A stretch of 64,000 nucleotides of DNA from Mastigamoeba balamuthi (taxonomy: Eukaryota; Evosea; Mastigamoebida; Mastigamoebidae): the NCBI GenBank assembly GCA_902651635.1, contig CACRSC010000033.1, positions 124,001-188,000 on the forward strand, read 5' to 3'. Made by a program: the position numbers and the translations under genes. Shown one piece after another: positions 50,974-63,500 of this stretch; the stretch's first letter is position 1, and every line of letters begins with the position of its first letter. Under the pieces are notes generated by a model. It was given only the letters and a program-made list of their open reading frames with translations. It was not told the DNA's origin and made no database searches.

Positions 50974-52609
50974 ATGCTCGGTCAGATGCTGCGCCGCCGG
51001 GGGACCCCGGCCGACACCGCCGTGCCCCTCAAGCAGATGTCCTCGGGCTCCTCCTCTGCGAGCACCGCAGGCGAGAAGGACCGCCAGCAGGTCTCCACCG
51101 CCGAGAAGCCCCGCGCGTCGACCATCACCGTCTCCCTGCTCGACGGCGACCTCTCCCGGATGCCCGTGCTCATGGGCCTCGTCCTCGGCGCCACCTGGTT
51201 CGTTTCGCACCGCTTTCGCACCCCCCTCTGTACTTTTCCTCTCGCGTTTCTTTCGGGTTTCCTTCTGCTGTGGAGTTTTGGGGGTCGTTGGGGGGAATGG
51301 GTTCTCAGCGAACCGTGACGTGACGTGATGCTACCGTGCGTGGCGAGCGGAGGGCCAGGGGCACCCGCATGCACACACCACCCGCAACTGTGACTCAATG
51401 TGCACAATTGCACTTTTGTTCCGCTGGGGAATCGCACAGGGCGCTGGACAGCATCCTCGACGCTGCGATCAAGGGGAGGCTCGCGGAGGAGTTTGCGCCG
51501 CTGGCCGGGTGGCTGCACCGCCTGCCCCTCGTGGTCGTCCTCAACGCCGTGGGCGGCTGCTTCTCGACGTTTGCGTGGTTCCTGATCGCCGCGGGCAACC
51601 GCGGGCTGCTGGGGCGCAGGGCGAGCGCCCTCCTGTACGGCGCGTGCCAGCTGGTGCTGCTCCTGGCGCCCGCCGCCATGCTCGCGTGGATCCACCCGCA
51701 GTACAGCCCCGTGCTGGGCGCCGCGCTGCTGATGCACCACGCGGTGTTCATCATGAAGTCGCACTCGTACTACTTCCTCTGCCGCGACGACAAGACCGCG
51801 GCCTGCGGGCTCAGGGAGTACGCCATGTACATCATGTTCCCGACGCTGGTGTACCACCCCCGCTGCGAGTACGAGCGCACCAAGGTGAGCGCGAGCGCCG
51901 GGCACTGTGTGCGGGGAGCACTGACAGGCTTGTGCAGAAAGTCAGGTGGTCGTTTGTTGCGTCGCACGCAGTGGCGGGGTTCGTCAGCTTCCTCGTGCTC
52001 TACCAGATTATGCGCAACTTGGTCGGGCCGATCCTCATGCAGTACGCGTCGTCTGAGGTCAACTTCTGGCGCCTGTGGATGCACCTCATGGTGCCGGCCT
52101 TCTGCATGTTCCTGACCGCGTTCTACGGCGTCTTCCACTGCCTTCTGAACATCATCTCGGAGCTGCTGCTGTACAGCGACAGGGATTTCTACCGCGACTG
52201 GTGGCACTCGACCGACATGGGCGAGTGGACCCGCAAGTGGAACTCCACCGTGCAGAACTGGATCGCGGCCCAGTACATCTTCATGCGACACGAGCTCGGC
52301 CTGCCGCGCGGCCTCGCGACGTTCCTCGCGATATTCCTCTCGGGCTGCTGGCATGACTTCATCCTAGCGTTCATGTTCCACCAGCTGACGCTGTGGACGA
52401 TGATGTTCATGTCGCTGCAGGTCATCCTCATCACCCTCGCGCGCACTTCTATCGGCGTCAAGGTCAACAACAAATGCGGCTCTCTGCTGGTCCTCATGAT
52501 GCTGCCGACCGGGTTCGGCCTCCTGATTGCAGCCTGGGGGTCCTGCTACTTCGGCTGCCCCAAGGCCGTGTGCCTGCCCCATGAACTTATTAAGACCATG
52601 CTACCATAG
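50974..52609 (+). CDS. MBOAT acyltransferase, SOAT/DGAT1 family
   Basis: Three exons (50974-51197, 51440-51884, 51938-52609) give 446 aa. The N-terminal ~60 aa are disordered. Multiple TM helices follow. Family motifs: MKSHSYYF, FPTLVYHPRCEYERT (compare PTLIYRxxYPRT), FYRDWWHSTDMGEWTRKWNS (the FYxDWWN substrate-binding motif) and, in the membrane, FLSGCWHDFILA holding the catalytic His. These enzymes esterify sterols or diacylglycerol with acyl-CoA in the ER. The spacing around ERTKKVRW favours the SOAT branch, but the substrate cannot be read with confidence. Confidence 0.9.
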
Positions 52610-52690
52610 AAAAGGCGACACCAACAATTGATTCATCACAACACACGCCTGCAAAAACAGAGAGAGTTCTTCAAAATTCTACGGAGGTTA

Positions 52691-54493
52691 CTAGTCCTCA
52701 TCACTGGGAAGTTCTTCGAAATCGAACTGAATCGCAGGGCCATCCCCCAGCAGCAGTCCTCCCTCGCTGGGTGCCACTGCAGCGGCAGCGATCTGCGCTG
52801 GTGGCTCCTGCGCGCCAGGGGCGGCGGCGGCGGCGGCGGCAGCAGCAGCAGGTGGCTGGTCAGCGAATGGGTCCTGGCCAAGTGGCTGATGGGCGATGCT
52901 CTGAACCACCAACTGCCTCTGCTGCTCGCTGATCTGCTGTCGCTGCTGGATGAGCTGCTGGAGCTGCTGCTGCTGCTTCTGCAGGTGGCGCCGCAGGTCT
53001 TCCGGCGGCGCGAGGGCATCCGCGTCCTTGAGTCCGTCGCGAATGTCCCCAGAGCTGACAGCCTTCTTGTACAGGCGCTGGACTGCCTTCGCGGATCGCC
53101 ACGGCAGATAGACCCTCGTGATCGTCTCCCACTTGGGTCCATACTGCTCCATGCCCCACAGTATTCTCTGCTTCTCGTACTCGGTCAGAGGCGGCTCCAT
53201 GTCGATTCTCTTGATCGGGTTGTCTTCGGTCCTGCGCCCAATTCGGTACCTGTACCGGGCCTCCACCTGTGCAGCTGTTTTGGTCGGCAACAATCGCTGA
53301 ACCTGCAACACGGGGTGAGCACTGCGGAGCAGTCGGCAGGAGCCACTCACTATGAGAGACCAGTTCCTGTCGTAGTTGTTGACGCCCAGAGCAAGAAGGT
53401 TGTCCTCGGAGTTGGCCCAGCCGCTCCTGCCAATGTCGGTGGACACTATTCGGAACCGCGGGTCGAAGAACGTCTGGCACGAGGCCAGCAGCGTCTCGGC
53501 GAGCTCGGGCGAGCCAGGGAGCTGGCCCGCGGCGTCCACGACCGAGTCGAGGTTCGTGACGCCCGGGAAGTTGAGCACGGTGCACACCTTGCTCATGTCT
53601 GGCTGCCCGTCGAGTGCTATGCACGTCGCCAGCATGCTCTTGTACGCCAGCGTCACCTGGCAGCACCTCGATATCTCCCTCAGCATCCCGCAGAGCGACG
53701 CAGCGGCTTCCTTGTCCGGCGCCACCATCCCGCAGACCCGCACGAGCACCTGAATCAGCATCTGCGAGTGCTGCGCGATCTGCGCCCGCAGGCGCGCGAC
53801 GAGCTCCGGAGGGAACAGCACCCTGGGCGTCCCAGCCGGCGCCACACGCCGCTCCTCCTCTGGCAGCGGCGGCCTGCGGCGGGGCTTCTGCTGCCTGCGC
53901 TTGCTCGTCGCCTCCTTGCCCCGCGAGGCGCCCATGGGCGGAGCAAACACCTGCGTCTGGCCCTCGTTCAGCACCTCGGCAGTGTTCAGCACAAGCAACT
54001 CGACCTCCTACAGCAACACAGCATAACACAAAACGCGTTTTTCAATGAAAAACGTAAGCGCGCTGATGGAAGTCCGCGGGGAATTCTGGACCTTTCTTGG
54101 TATCGGTCGCAGCGGACGAGACGCGGCGGGAACAGATGCGCTCCCAGGGGCAGACTGCAGCACGACGGGCGTGTCTGCGCTGCTGTCGAGCATGTCGTCC
54201 TCCGCCTCATCTGCGAACGCGTCTTCGTCGTCTTCGGCGGTTCCGGGCGCGAGTGCGTCGCCCCCGGCGCCCGTCGCGGGCGGGATGAAGTCGGGGTCGT
54301 TCGGGTCGTCGTCGGTTGGCGCGGTTCCGGGTGGCGGGGCGAACACTGACTGCAGGAACTCGGCGTAGGCGAGCTGGCGAGCAACGTCCTCGTCGTCCTG
54401 CTGCTCGAGAGGCGGGAAAGCGGCGGCGGGGGTCGGCGCGCCGAACTCCTGCTGCTGCGCCAACAGAAAGTCCTGCGGCCCCTGCGGCTCCAT
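52691..54493 (-). CDS. GON4-like protein with two SANT/Myb domains
   Basis: Three exons (54493-54092, 54007-53351, 53302-52691), all phase 0, give 556 aa. The N-terminus is acidic and disordered (DDEDAFADEAEDDML). A helical region, FPPELVARLRAQIAQHSQML, resembles the LTPEQ...QHVQLLTQ helix of GON4L/YY1AP. A Myb-like domain is split by intron 2: GWANSEDNLLALGVNNYDRNW and, after splicing, LIVQRLLPTKTAAQVEARYR. A second SANT follows (LTEYEKQRILWGMEQYGPKW, LPWRSAKAVQRLYKK), then Gln- and Ala-rich tails. GON4L proteins act as nuclear corepressor-type factors. Intron 2 (48 nt) is readable, but splicing it out repairs the Myb repeat. Confidence 0.72.
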
Positions 54494-54979
54494 TCCCAAA
54501 AACAGAGAGTGGTATCTCCCTCCGAGAAAAATCTCGCGATTCGGGGGACAAAAATAAACGCGATCCTGCCCTCTTTGGGACCCCCCATGCGCCTAAGTTC
54601 TCGGACACGCACACCTGCACCTTGCACAACCACTACTGAAGCACATGCAATACGCTACTTTGAAACACAGCACCCAGACACTGGAAGTCAATCACACCCT
54701 GGGGTTTAAGTATGTGCTGTGTAGAGGTGAACGTGAACAGGCCGAAAGAGAGATTGGTTGGCGGGTTTGTTACTGGAAGGTGAGTCGGGTGGATGGAGAG
54801 GGAAGAGAGAGAGAGAGAGAACGATGTGTGGTGCGTAATGGATGGAATGTGAGGGAAGAAAGGGAACCAAAATACCAGAGCGCAGCTCCAACAGATCCCC
54901 CCAGCGCAGCATCCGCAACACGGGGACCCTCGCAAGCAGAGGGGAGCAGCAGCAGCGGGGCTCGACACTGGCGTTGCGC
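54494..54979. other. intergenic with (GA)n microsatellite
   Basis: 486 bp between two minus-strand genes: promoter of the GON4-like gene and 3' flank of the phosphatase. A GA repeat lies at about 54804-54820. No gene was recognised. Confidence 0.5.
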
Positions 54980-56768
54980 TCACTGCCCCGGCGACAGCGG
55001 CGACGGCGGCAGCGCGACGTTGTACCGCGTCGCGGGCGCAGGGGCTGCGCTGTCTATCGGCGACGCCAGCTCCAGGTGCGGCGACCCGAACCCCGCGGAC
55101 CCCGCGGCCGCGTGCCCCAGGAGCAGCGGCGCGTCCGACGCGGCTATCGACGACGACGAGGGCTCTCTGTGCAGCGCCTGCGCGTGGGCGCTGTTGGCCG
55201 CGGCGGAGGGGGAGCCCAGCTGGAACGACGTCGTTGGTCGCAGCCGCTGCGCCCTGCGGTCCGTGACGCAGAGCGACACGGCCGTCGTGTGGTCGAGCTT
55301 GCCCGGGTAGGCGCGCGTGTCCGAGGGCTGCTTCTTCTTGGGGTTCGCCTCCATCCACTGGCGCATGGGCTCTGTCGTGTTGTGCGCGTACTCGATGAGC
55401 CTGTTGACGAGGTGCGCGGGGCACACGAGGCCCTCGGACGGCGAGGCGGCGCCCGGGGGGCCCAGCCCGACGATGTCGCGCAGCAGGGTCGTGGAGAAGC
55501 GCTCTCGCACGGCGGTGAGCTGCTCGGCAGGCACCTCGCACCACTGCGCCTGCGGCAGGCCAAAGTCCGCGGGGACGCGCCCCAGGAACGAGGGGTCCAG
55601 GTTGTCGTAGACGCCGTCGGTGCACAGCGTGATGACGTCGCCCGTGTCGATGGGCGTGTAGTACAGGTTCAGGTTGCGCAGGTCCGGGTGCCCGTCGACG
55701 TAGCGCCCGAGGCGGCCCCCGGGGTCTCGCGTGTCGACGCACCTGTTGCCCACAGTCACGTCTCGGAACTCGTTGGCGGCCTTGCAGTAGTGCAGAGCCT
55801 TGCAGTCGCCGACGCTCGCGCACAGGAACGCCCACTGCTGCGCAGGCGGCTCCGCCTCCAGCAGCTGGCGCGGGGGAGGAGGGGTGGCACCGAGCAGGGG
55901 TCAGAGAGAGCCGAGAAAAGGGTGGACGGTTGGTTGGGAGGCGCACCTTGACAACGACTCCGACGAGGACGGTTGTGGTGGCGACGATGTACTGGTCTTG
56001 GAACGTCCGGCATATCTCCCCGTGCGCCTCGCACATGGCCCTCAGCAGCAGGTGCCCCACGTTCTGCCCGAGGGCGAAGGCCGCCGCGTTCCAGCCAGGC
56101 GTTAGCAGCAGCCTTGCGGGGGGCCCCCCAACAGGACCCGCCACCCCACACAAGAAAGGGCCGAGCCAGTGACGCGGCCGGAGAGAATACACGCCGGACC
56201 CGCTGGGAAAACGGGTGCCGGACGAAAATTAGCAGAAAAGGGGAAACGAACAGGGAGGTCGGTCATTTGGTCGACGCGGTGCTTGAGGTAGTTGCCGGCG
56301 CCGACCATGGCCTTGTGGGCCGCCGTCGACGGCCCGGCGCCCCAGTTGCAGCCGTCGGCGATGCCGATGACGGCGCCGTTGTCGTAGACGACGCTCAGGA
56401 ACGCGTCGGCGTTGGGGTCGCCGCAGCGCACGCGCCTGCCGCCCACCGTCAGCACGGGGTACGTGCTGATCGACTTGGCGCTCAGCAGCGGCGTCTCCAC
56501 GTCCATGCTCTGCACCTCCACAAGTTCACTCCCGTCCCTACGTTCACCGTAGTGAAAAATCGGTGAAACGCGGTGAGAGGTGAGGGTTGGGTTGGGGCCC
56601 AAGCCGCAGGGCTGCAGGAGGTGGGCGGGGGGGATGTGGCACGGACTCGACGCATGGCGGCTCGACCTTGAAGGGCGGGAGCGTGTGGTAGTGGGAGGCG
56701 CTGAGGCTGTTGCCACGGCGCTTGGTGGGGACGGCGGACTCGGGGGCCGCGTTGGCGTCTGTGGACAT
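54980..56768 (-). CDS. PP2C-type (PPM) protein phosphatase-like
   Basis: Four phase-0 exons (56768-56667, 56515-56252, 56063-55947, 55864-54980) give 455 aa. PPM motifs are recognisable: IADGCNWG (motif II, DGxxxG), then the helical region NVGHLLLRAMCEAHGE, CASVGDCKALHY (GD motif) and ITLCTDGVYDNL (DG motif), with DHTTAVSLCV near the end of the domain. The metal-binding aspartates appear present, so activity is plausible, although motif II is atypical. The C-terminal ~110 aa are Ser/Ala-rich. This resembles the divergent PPM proteins of amoebae and plants. Intron 2 is 188 nt. Confidence 0.83.
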
Positions 56769-57541
56769 GAGGAGAGCGGGCGCGAAAAGATCTCGCGAGA
56801 TATCGTCGATCAGGCCGGTTGCGACGACGGGCGGGCGCCACGCAGCTCAGGAGAGGGCCACGGCGGGAACGGTGGGCCGAGTGGGGCGAGGAAGAGGAGT
56901 GTGCGTCGCCCCGGAGCACAATAGGGGGTTTCGCGGAGAGAAATCTATCTTTAAAAAGGAGATATGAAATGCAGCATCAACGATCATCCCGCCCGGTCTT
57001 CTTTTCGCCCCGGTGGTCTCTCCTGTCCTCGTGGTCCCGATTCCCCGGAGGCCCCACCTCGCCTGTTGCCAGAACTGTTCCGAACATGTGTGGCGTGATA
57101 GAAAAATGGCTCCCAATCCATAGAACTGGAAATTATTTACTGGCCGGTCCCTGGGGGCATTCCGAGAAGCCTCTTCTCCGCCTTGGTGGGAAGCACAGAG
57201 TGCGCAAGTGCGTACTGTACTCTGGCGCCGAGTGTTGATTTGTGCCCATTTCTTCATCCTTTCCTGCTCAGGGAGGCAGCAAGATGGGAAGGCAATCCAA
57301 CTGACGGCTCCCTGCCAGCACCGTCGGCACCAACCGAGTCCTCTCAGCGGCGCGATTGCGAGGGAGGGTTTTCATGACGAGGGCACGGCAGATTTGGATG
57401 ACACGCCTGTGGGCCGATTTGCACATCAGAAGTTGGTGCTCAGCACAGGCACACACACCCGCACGCGTCAACCGACTGCAGCCCCTTCCCGCAGGAAGGG
57501 CCTCCCCCAACTCTCAGCGCGGCGCGCAACACCCCTGCAGA
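56769..57541. promoter_or_regulatory. divergent intergenic region, phosphatase / Piezo
   Basis: 773 bp without a convincing exon. GAGATATCG lies at 56797-56805, 29 bp before the phosphatase start. A pyrimidine-rich stretch precedes the Piezo ATG. An additional 5' exon of Piezo could be hidden here. Confidence 0.4.
56797..56805. promoter_or_regulatory. GAGATATCG promoter element (candidate)
   Basis: 29 bp upstream of the phosphatase ATG at 56768; same family of sites as before the RBR ligase and proteasome beta5 genes. Confidence 0.35.
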
Positions 57542-60500
57542 ATGCACGTGGCCGTGTTCCTCGCCACAGTCGTCCTCCCGCCTGCGCTGCTCGTCGGTAT
57601 GCCGGCCTTGCCTTCGCAGACTCAGTTCTTGTCGGGGGCAAAAGACGCTCACCAAGCGCACGGGAAAACCCCACACAAAAATCCCCCCACGCAGCGGCGC
57701 TGACGAGCGTCAGTGTGTACTCGATGCTCTTCATGCTGCTGTTCGGCGCGGCGTGTGCCTTCCCCCCGTTCCTCTCGCGCAGGAAAAGTGAGTTCGTATA
57801 AAGGAAATCGCCCAACTGACCGCCCGCGGGGATACGTCGCCCAGCGCTCTCGGTCGTGGCGCTCTCGTGGACCTCGCTCGCGCTCTCGATGAGCTCGCTG
57901 CTGGGCCAGCTCGTGTGGAACGCATCGGGCGGGCGCGTGGGCGCGCAGGGCTCCCTGGCCGCCAAGGCGTTCGGCTTTGTCAGGCTCACGCAGATCAGCG
58001 CCCTCTCGGCCGTGGGCCACGTCCTCCCCCACGGCGTCCTCTTCATCGTAGCCCTCGCGGTCGCGCTGCTGGGGTCCCGCAGGATCACCGAGGCCTCGGC
58101 GGCGCGCCCGTACGCGGCCTCGTACCCGTTCCCGCTGTGGCGCGGGTTTCTCTGGTGCGTCTGATTCCCGACGCTCCCATACACCTTGCTTTGCTTATGA
58201 CGAATCGACTCCTGGGACAGCGTACTGTCGATGACCGCCGCAGCAATGTTTGTGCCGAGCATCCTTGCCTCGGCGTACCTGGTTGCCCTGCTGGTCGTCA
58301 TCATCGGGCTAGCGGTGTGCAAGCGGCCGCTTGCGTGGCTGCTGAGGCTCGTCGGCCGGCCTCTGCTGGTCTTTATGGCTTGCCACTGCGTCATTACGTA
58401 CATCTGCCTGCTCGACGGCGTATGGCAGCGCACTGAGCGCAGGGCCAAGCTCTTCGGGCTGCTGGTGCCCTCGGACTTCCACTCGTGGTCCAACTGGCCG
58501 CAGATAGTGTCGCACGGCACTGCTGTGCTGCTCTTCTTCTTCGTACGCTACCACTGCCGTTCTGAAAGCGCTCAAGCAGCCCCGCGCAGCTGGCGACGCC
58601 CACGACGCACACGCACTCCTCGTCATCCACGCCAGTGACGCAGAGGATGATCGACAAGGGCGACCCCTGGCGCAACACGAAGGCCTACATCCGCGCAGCG
58701 GTGGACCCGCACGGCTGGAAGGTATGTAGCGGCTGCTTTTCGGTAACCAACGGCAAACCCCACAGATTGGAATGCTGTTTTTCTTCCTCTCGTGCTTCAT
58801 TGCCCCGGGCGTGTTCTTCCTGGTTGTTATGCTCTGCATATGCGGCCTGTCGTTCCTGGATTCTCGGCTGTCATCCCGGCTCAGTCCAATCCCTGCTTCT
58901 GTCTTCGGGGTGATTGTGGTGGCCCAGTACATAGTCAACATTCCCATTGGCATCTCCGTATGATGTAATTTCTTCTGGCTCCTATCTGAACCAACGCCTT
59001 GTAGAGTTCAACCGCAACGGTGCTGTCCAACCTGTCTCTCAAGATCTTCGACAAGCAGCAAGCCGGCGGAGCTCTATGTATGATCGCTTTTTAGCTCCAC
59101 AGTCACGCTCACTGCTGCGTGTAGCGGTGGAGTTCTTGGTCCTGTTCGTGTGGTCAGTGATTGCCCGCATCATCTGGCACTGGGACAATATTCAACCATC
59201 AGGTTCATCCAACTCTGTGAATTCTTCCCAATGCCCTGCAGCTAAGCCGTCGCCGTCGCCATCGCCCGCGGTTTCCGCCTCATCGTCTTCATCGTCGCTC
59301 ATACCTCCGAGCACGTCGGCTGTTGCTGCCGCTGTTCCACAAGAGCCCGGGAAGATGCAGAGATTCAAGGAGAGAGTCACATTGCTCCGCGGAACTGCCA
59401 AGGACGGTATGCTGCCCCCTCCTTTTGGCCAAACCTGTCTGACCAACATAATAACGCCAACCGCACAGGGATAATGCTGTTTTTGTTTGTCATAGTGCAG
59501 TACTCGTACATTCTCTCTTTGATCGGTCTCTACTTCGCTTGCCTTACAGGGGCTTCTGTCCTCAACGCCGGCTACAGTAGGTCTCATTCGTGATTCTATG
59601 TAACGCTTGCACAGTGCTGTTTTTCCTCGCCTTCGCTGTCAGCCAGCATCTGGCTCACTCGGCCTGGATATTCCTCGTCATATACTCGCAGCTCGTTGTG
59701 TCCTTGGTGTTTATTTGGCAAGTCTCGTGGACGACGGGCGTTCTCAGTGACAAATATGCCCACTTCTCTGGTACTGGCAGACGCTCTTTGCCATACTCAC
59801 GAAGAACCCAAAGGTCTCATCCACTACGACCAAGAACCCCAACCCAAGGCAGTGTGGCTCGGAATGATCTGGGAGATTGTCATTGCCGTGTTCGTTACCG
59901 TACAATGGCATGTTGAGAGACTCTTCGGCCGCAGTATCTTCTCTCCGCCACCCGGTATGGATGGCCCTTCGCTGCAAGACTAATCTCTGCGATGCAGACC
60001 AACGGCACAGGAGGGCCACCATCGAGCTCAGGGGGAAATTTCTCCAGATCCAAATGTCAGAGGGCATGAACATGATCAACAAACTGGGGTCCACTTTGGC
60101 CAAATGGTACTCCCAGTGCTTTTGTTTGTCAACACTGAAGTGTCGCACAGGTTCAAGTCCTTTGGCGTCGTGTTTTGCTACGGATCACTGCTTCTTGCCG
60201 GTCTTCTTGCCCCTCTTTCTGCTGTCTCCTTGATGTACGATTTCCCCCTCCCATAGCCGTTTCTAAGAGTTTTGTAGTTACCTGCTCATCCTGAACATTT
60301 GCCTGCTGTTCCACTGCCACCTCCGACACGGAAAATCCGTTGTGAAGCGTATCTGGGTTTTCTTCGTCTTCTTGGAAGCACTCATTCTTCTGGCGTGCTA
60401 TGCCTACCAGTTCGACCTGTTCAACGAATGGCTCGACAGGCTTTACAAGGAAACGTCGATGTCCAAGAGTGAGACGACTCGAAGTTATTGCTGTTAACGT

Positions 60501-63500
60501 TTTATGGTTTGCAGAGATCACCATGAGAGAGCTTGGAATGATTGCATACCACAAGGAACTGTTCTTCGGGCTTCTTCCCAACGTACAGCAAACGGTACAT
60601 TTTGATGTACTAACACACCCTCAGGTTGCTGTTCTGGTATTCTCGATTCTGCAACTGAGGTCCTTTATTTCCAAGAGCGAGCCAAAGCCCGTACGCCTTG
60701 TATTCAAATCGGATTGTTTTTCTGAACGTGAATATAGGGAGAGGAGCCATTCAAGCTCCCGAAGCAGCTGGAAATGCTCTTCGGGGTACTTTCAAGAAGC
60801 TTGTTTTGCTTCGGGCCGTTCTTTACGTTTTTGTGTGTCGCCCTGGTGCGTCCCTTGTGCCCTGAGCGACCTTATACAATAACAATATTATGAGCAGGTA
60901 GTATACGTGGAGGACATTAGCATATTTCATATCATTATCTTGGTCCTACTGCTGCTCTCGCAATTCTTCCCAAAAGGTGTCGACTTGATATGCGGCCCGA
61001 TACTCTGGACCTGCCAGGTGAGGTGCTCTTCGTCAATCAAAACTGAAAGTTGCTTCCCGTAAGGTTTTCTTCTTTGCAATCCTGGTGTACAACTTCAGCG
61101 GATTCGATGACTACGGGAGCAACTACTCGGCGCTTCTGTGGCTTGGACTGAAGAGGGACTACGATAGTGCAAACGCCATCAAAGTGCACACCGAGACATG
61201 TACGTGAATCCTACATTCGGATACCGGTTTTAACATCGCTTCAGGGGGGATGGTCCGCGAGTACATCGCCATCGTGATCCTTGTGATGATCCAGAGAATG
61301 AGCTTCTACTACGAATCCGGAAAGCTGCAAGATGTTTGCATCAGACAATGCACTGTCCATCTAACACAAATGCAGAAATCGAATGCGAGGGAGAAGATCT
61401 TCCTCTTTCCCGCGCCCAAAGACTACGGCCTCAAGACTGAAGTCGGCGTGTTCACCGCAACGCGAACGATGTGGTTCATTTCACATTCCTACCGGATGCT
61501 GGCATACCAGGCGCGTCAATATTCCTGCCTCTCGGGGTTTCTGACTAGGTCTCGTGCAGATCGCCTTCGTACTGCTGTGTATCGCTCTGTTCACGCACTT
61601 CAGGAATATCCTGGGTGTGTTGTACTTTGTGTCGCTTCTGATCGGGCTCAGCGTGGAGAGAAAGCATACCCGCCGATGTGAGTCATTTTGTCTCGCCCGC
61701 TTTTCCGGTTTGCTGTCTCACCACTCCCTTCCAGTGGCTTACTTTCTCATGGCACTCCTGTCGGTTCTCGTCGTGTTTGCAACCTGCTGTGCGCACGGGA
61801 TGCCCCCACGGTTCTCGCCGCCAGAAAGCCAAGACACTTTATACGAGGGGACAAGTGCGTCGTCCGAATCTGAAGGACAAAATTGGCCGTGGTCCACATG
61901 GTCCGAGGAGCTGCAGATCTACCTCCTTCTCGACGACTCGCGGATCAGCACATACATCCTGGACCTCCTCGTTATCTTCTCGATGTCGAGCATTTTCTTT
62001 ATGCCCCGCGACACGGTCGACATCTACGAAGTGATCAAGGTCCCGCAGGAGGACAAGGCGTTCCCCAACAAGCCTCGCTCGGTCTCCAACTGGATCCGCT
62101 ACGTCATCTTCCGGTCGTACGCGCTGGTGATGTTGCTGTGTCTCGTCACCGCTGGCGCCTATCAGGACATTCTCTCCATGTGCTACGTTACATATGCTCT
62201 CGTCATGCTGTATCTCGCAGACTTCCTTTATGTGCACAAAAAGCGCTGGAATGCCATGCGCTACCTCAACTACGTGATCATCTCGTTGCAGGCACGCCCC
62301 GGTTTTTTCCCCAGCCGGACAACTAATTCTGTTCGCCTGCACAGTTGGCCTTTCAAGTGGCCTACGTCCTCGTGGTGCAGTTCAGCATCCAGCGGGTCGA
62401 CAGGCATTTGGAGACTATGGAGAAAATCAGTACTGTCATCGGGCTGCGCTGGGTCGACGCTAACGACTCTGAGATCGCCAAGAGCAACTTGTTCTTCGCC
62501 ATCGTGGTCCTCGTTCTCTTTGCGATACAACGCACCATGGTGCGATAAGAGCGGTGAGTGTGTTTCTCATTTCCCCGATTGCGCTTCGCAGACTACGGTT
62601 CTGCGCCGCGAACTCTCGATGGTCCGCGCTCACGTCTCCGAGAACGAGACAAGAGCATACGAGAAGGCACGCGAGTTGATGGGCGCCGGTGCAAACGATA
62701 CCATAGACGAGATCAACAGGCTGCTTGAGGAGAAGCGCATGCGCAGGGAGCGACTCAACATGCGTGCGTATTCACTTTTTGCGGGGCAATCGAAAGCTCA
62801 CAGATGGCCGGAAACAACAGTACGCGAGGAGAGGCGCCGTTCGTTTGCCATACTGGCAGAGAGAGCAGAGCAGGCTGTATTGGACGACGAAGAAGACGAG
62901 GAGCCTGCGGCCGAGGAGCCCGAAAAGGAGAAGCGGCCACTGAAGCAGAAGATCGCGGACTTTATGCGGACCATCCTGTGGCTCCTCAAGCACTTTTTCC
63001 TGTATTGCGTGGATAAATCCATCATACTGCTGCACGGGAGCGTCGTCACTGCTGAGAAAAAGAGGATCCTGGAGGAATTCGTGCGCGAGAGCAAGCAGGT
63101 TTTGCCAATTCTGACCGCCTGCCACAGATCAGGAGGACACAAGAGGAGCAGGAGAAAGAGATCGCCGCAAAAGAGCACAAGCTCACGCCAGCAGTAACGA
63201 GGCGATTCAGGCCCTCGAGTAAGGGCAGCGACAGGCAGGAGCAGGAGGGATCATCGTCGCCGTCCATCCCCATCGTCGTCGTCAAGCCGGATGACGGCCT
63301 GGCACCGTCGCCAGAAGACCCCAAGTCCGAGTGCATCGACGCGGGACTCGACAACCAGGTGGGCGTGGCCGCCATTGCCCTGTCACCGAGGAATTCGTCC
63401 CCACCGCCGCAGGTCGAGGGTGCTCTCGCAGGCACCGCCGCAGCGGCCGCGTTGCTGGACATCTCAAGCTCGGAAGCGTCGCTCGTCTCAGAGGCTGCTC

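Noticed and set aside
52628-54349. 573-codon plus-strand open frame
   Set aside because: Lies opposite the GON4-like gene, which has clear SANT motifs and consistent splice sites; the frame starts without ATG support and has no domain.
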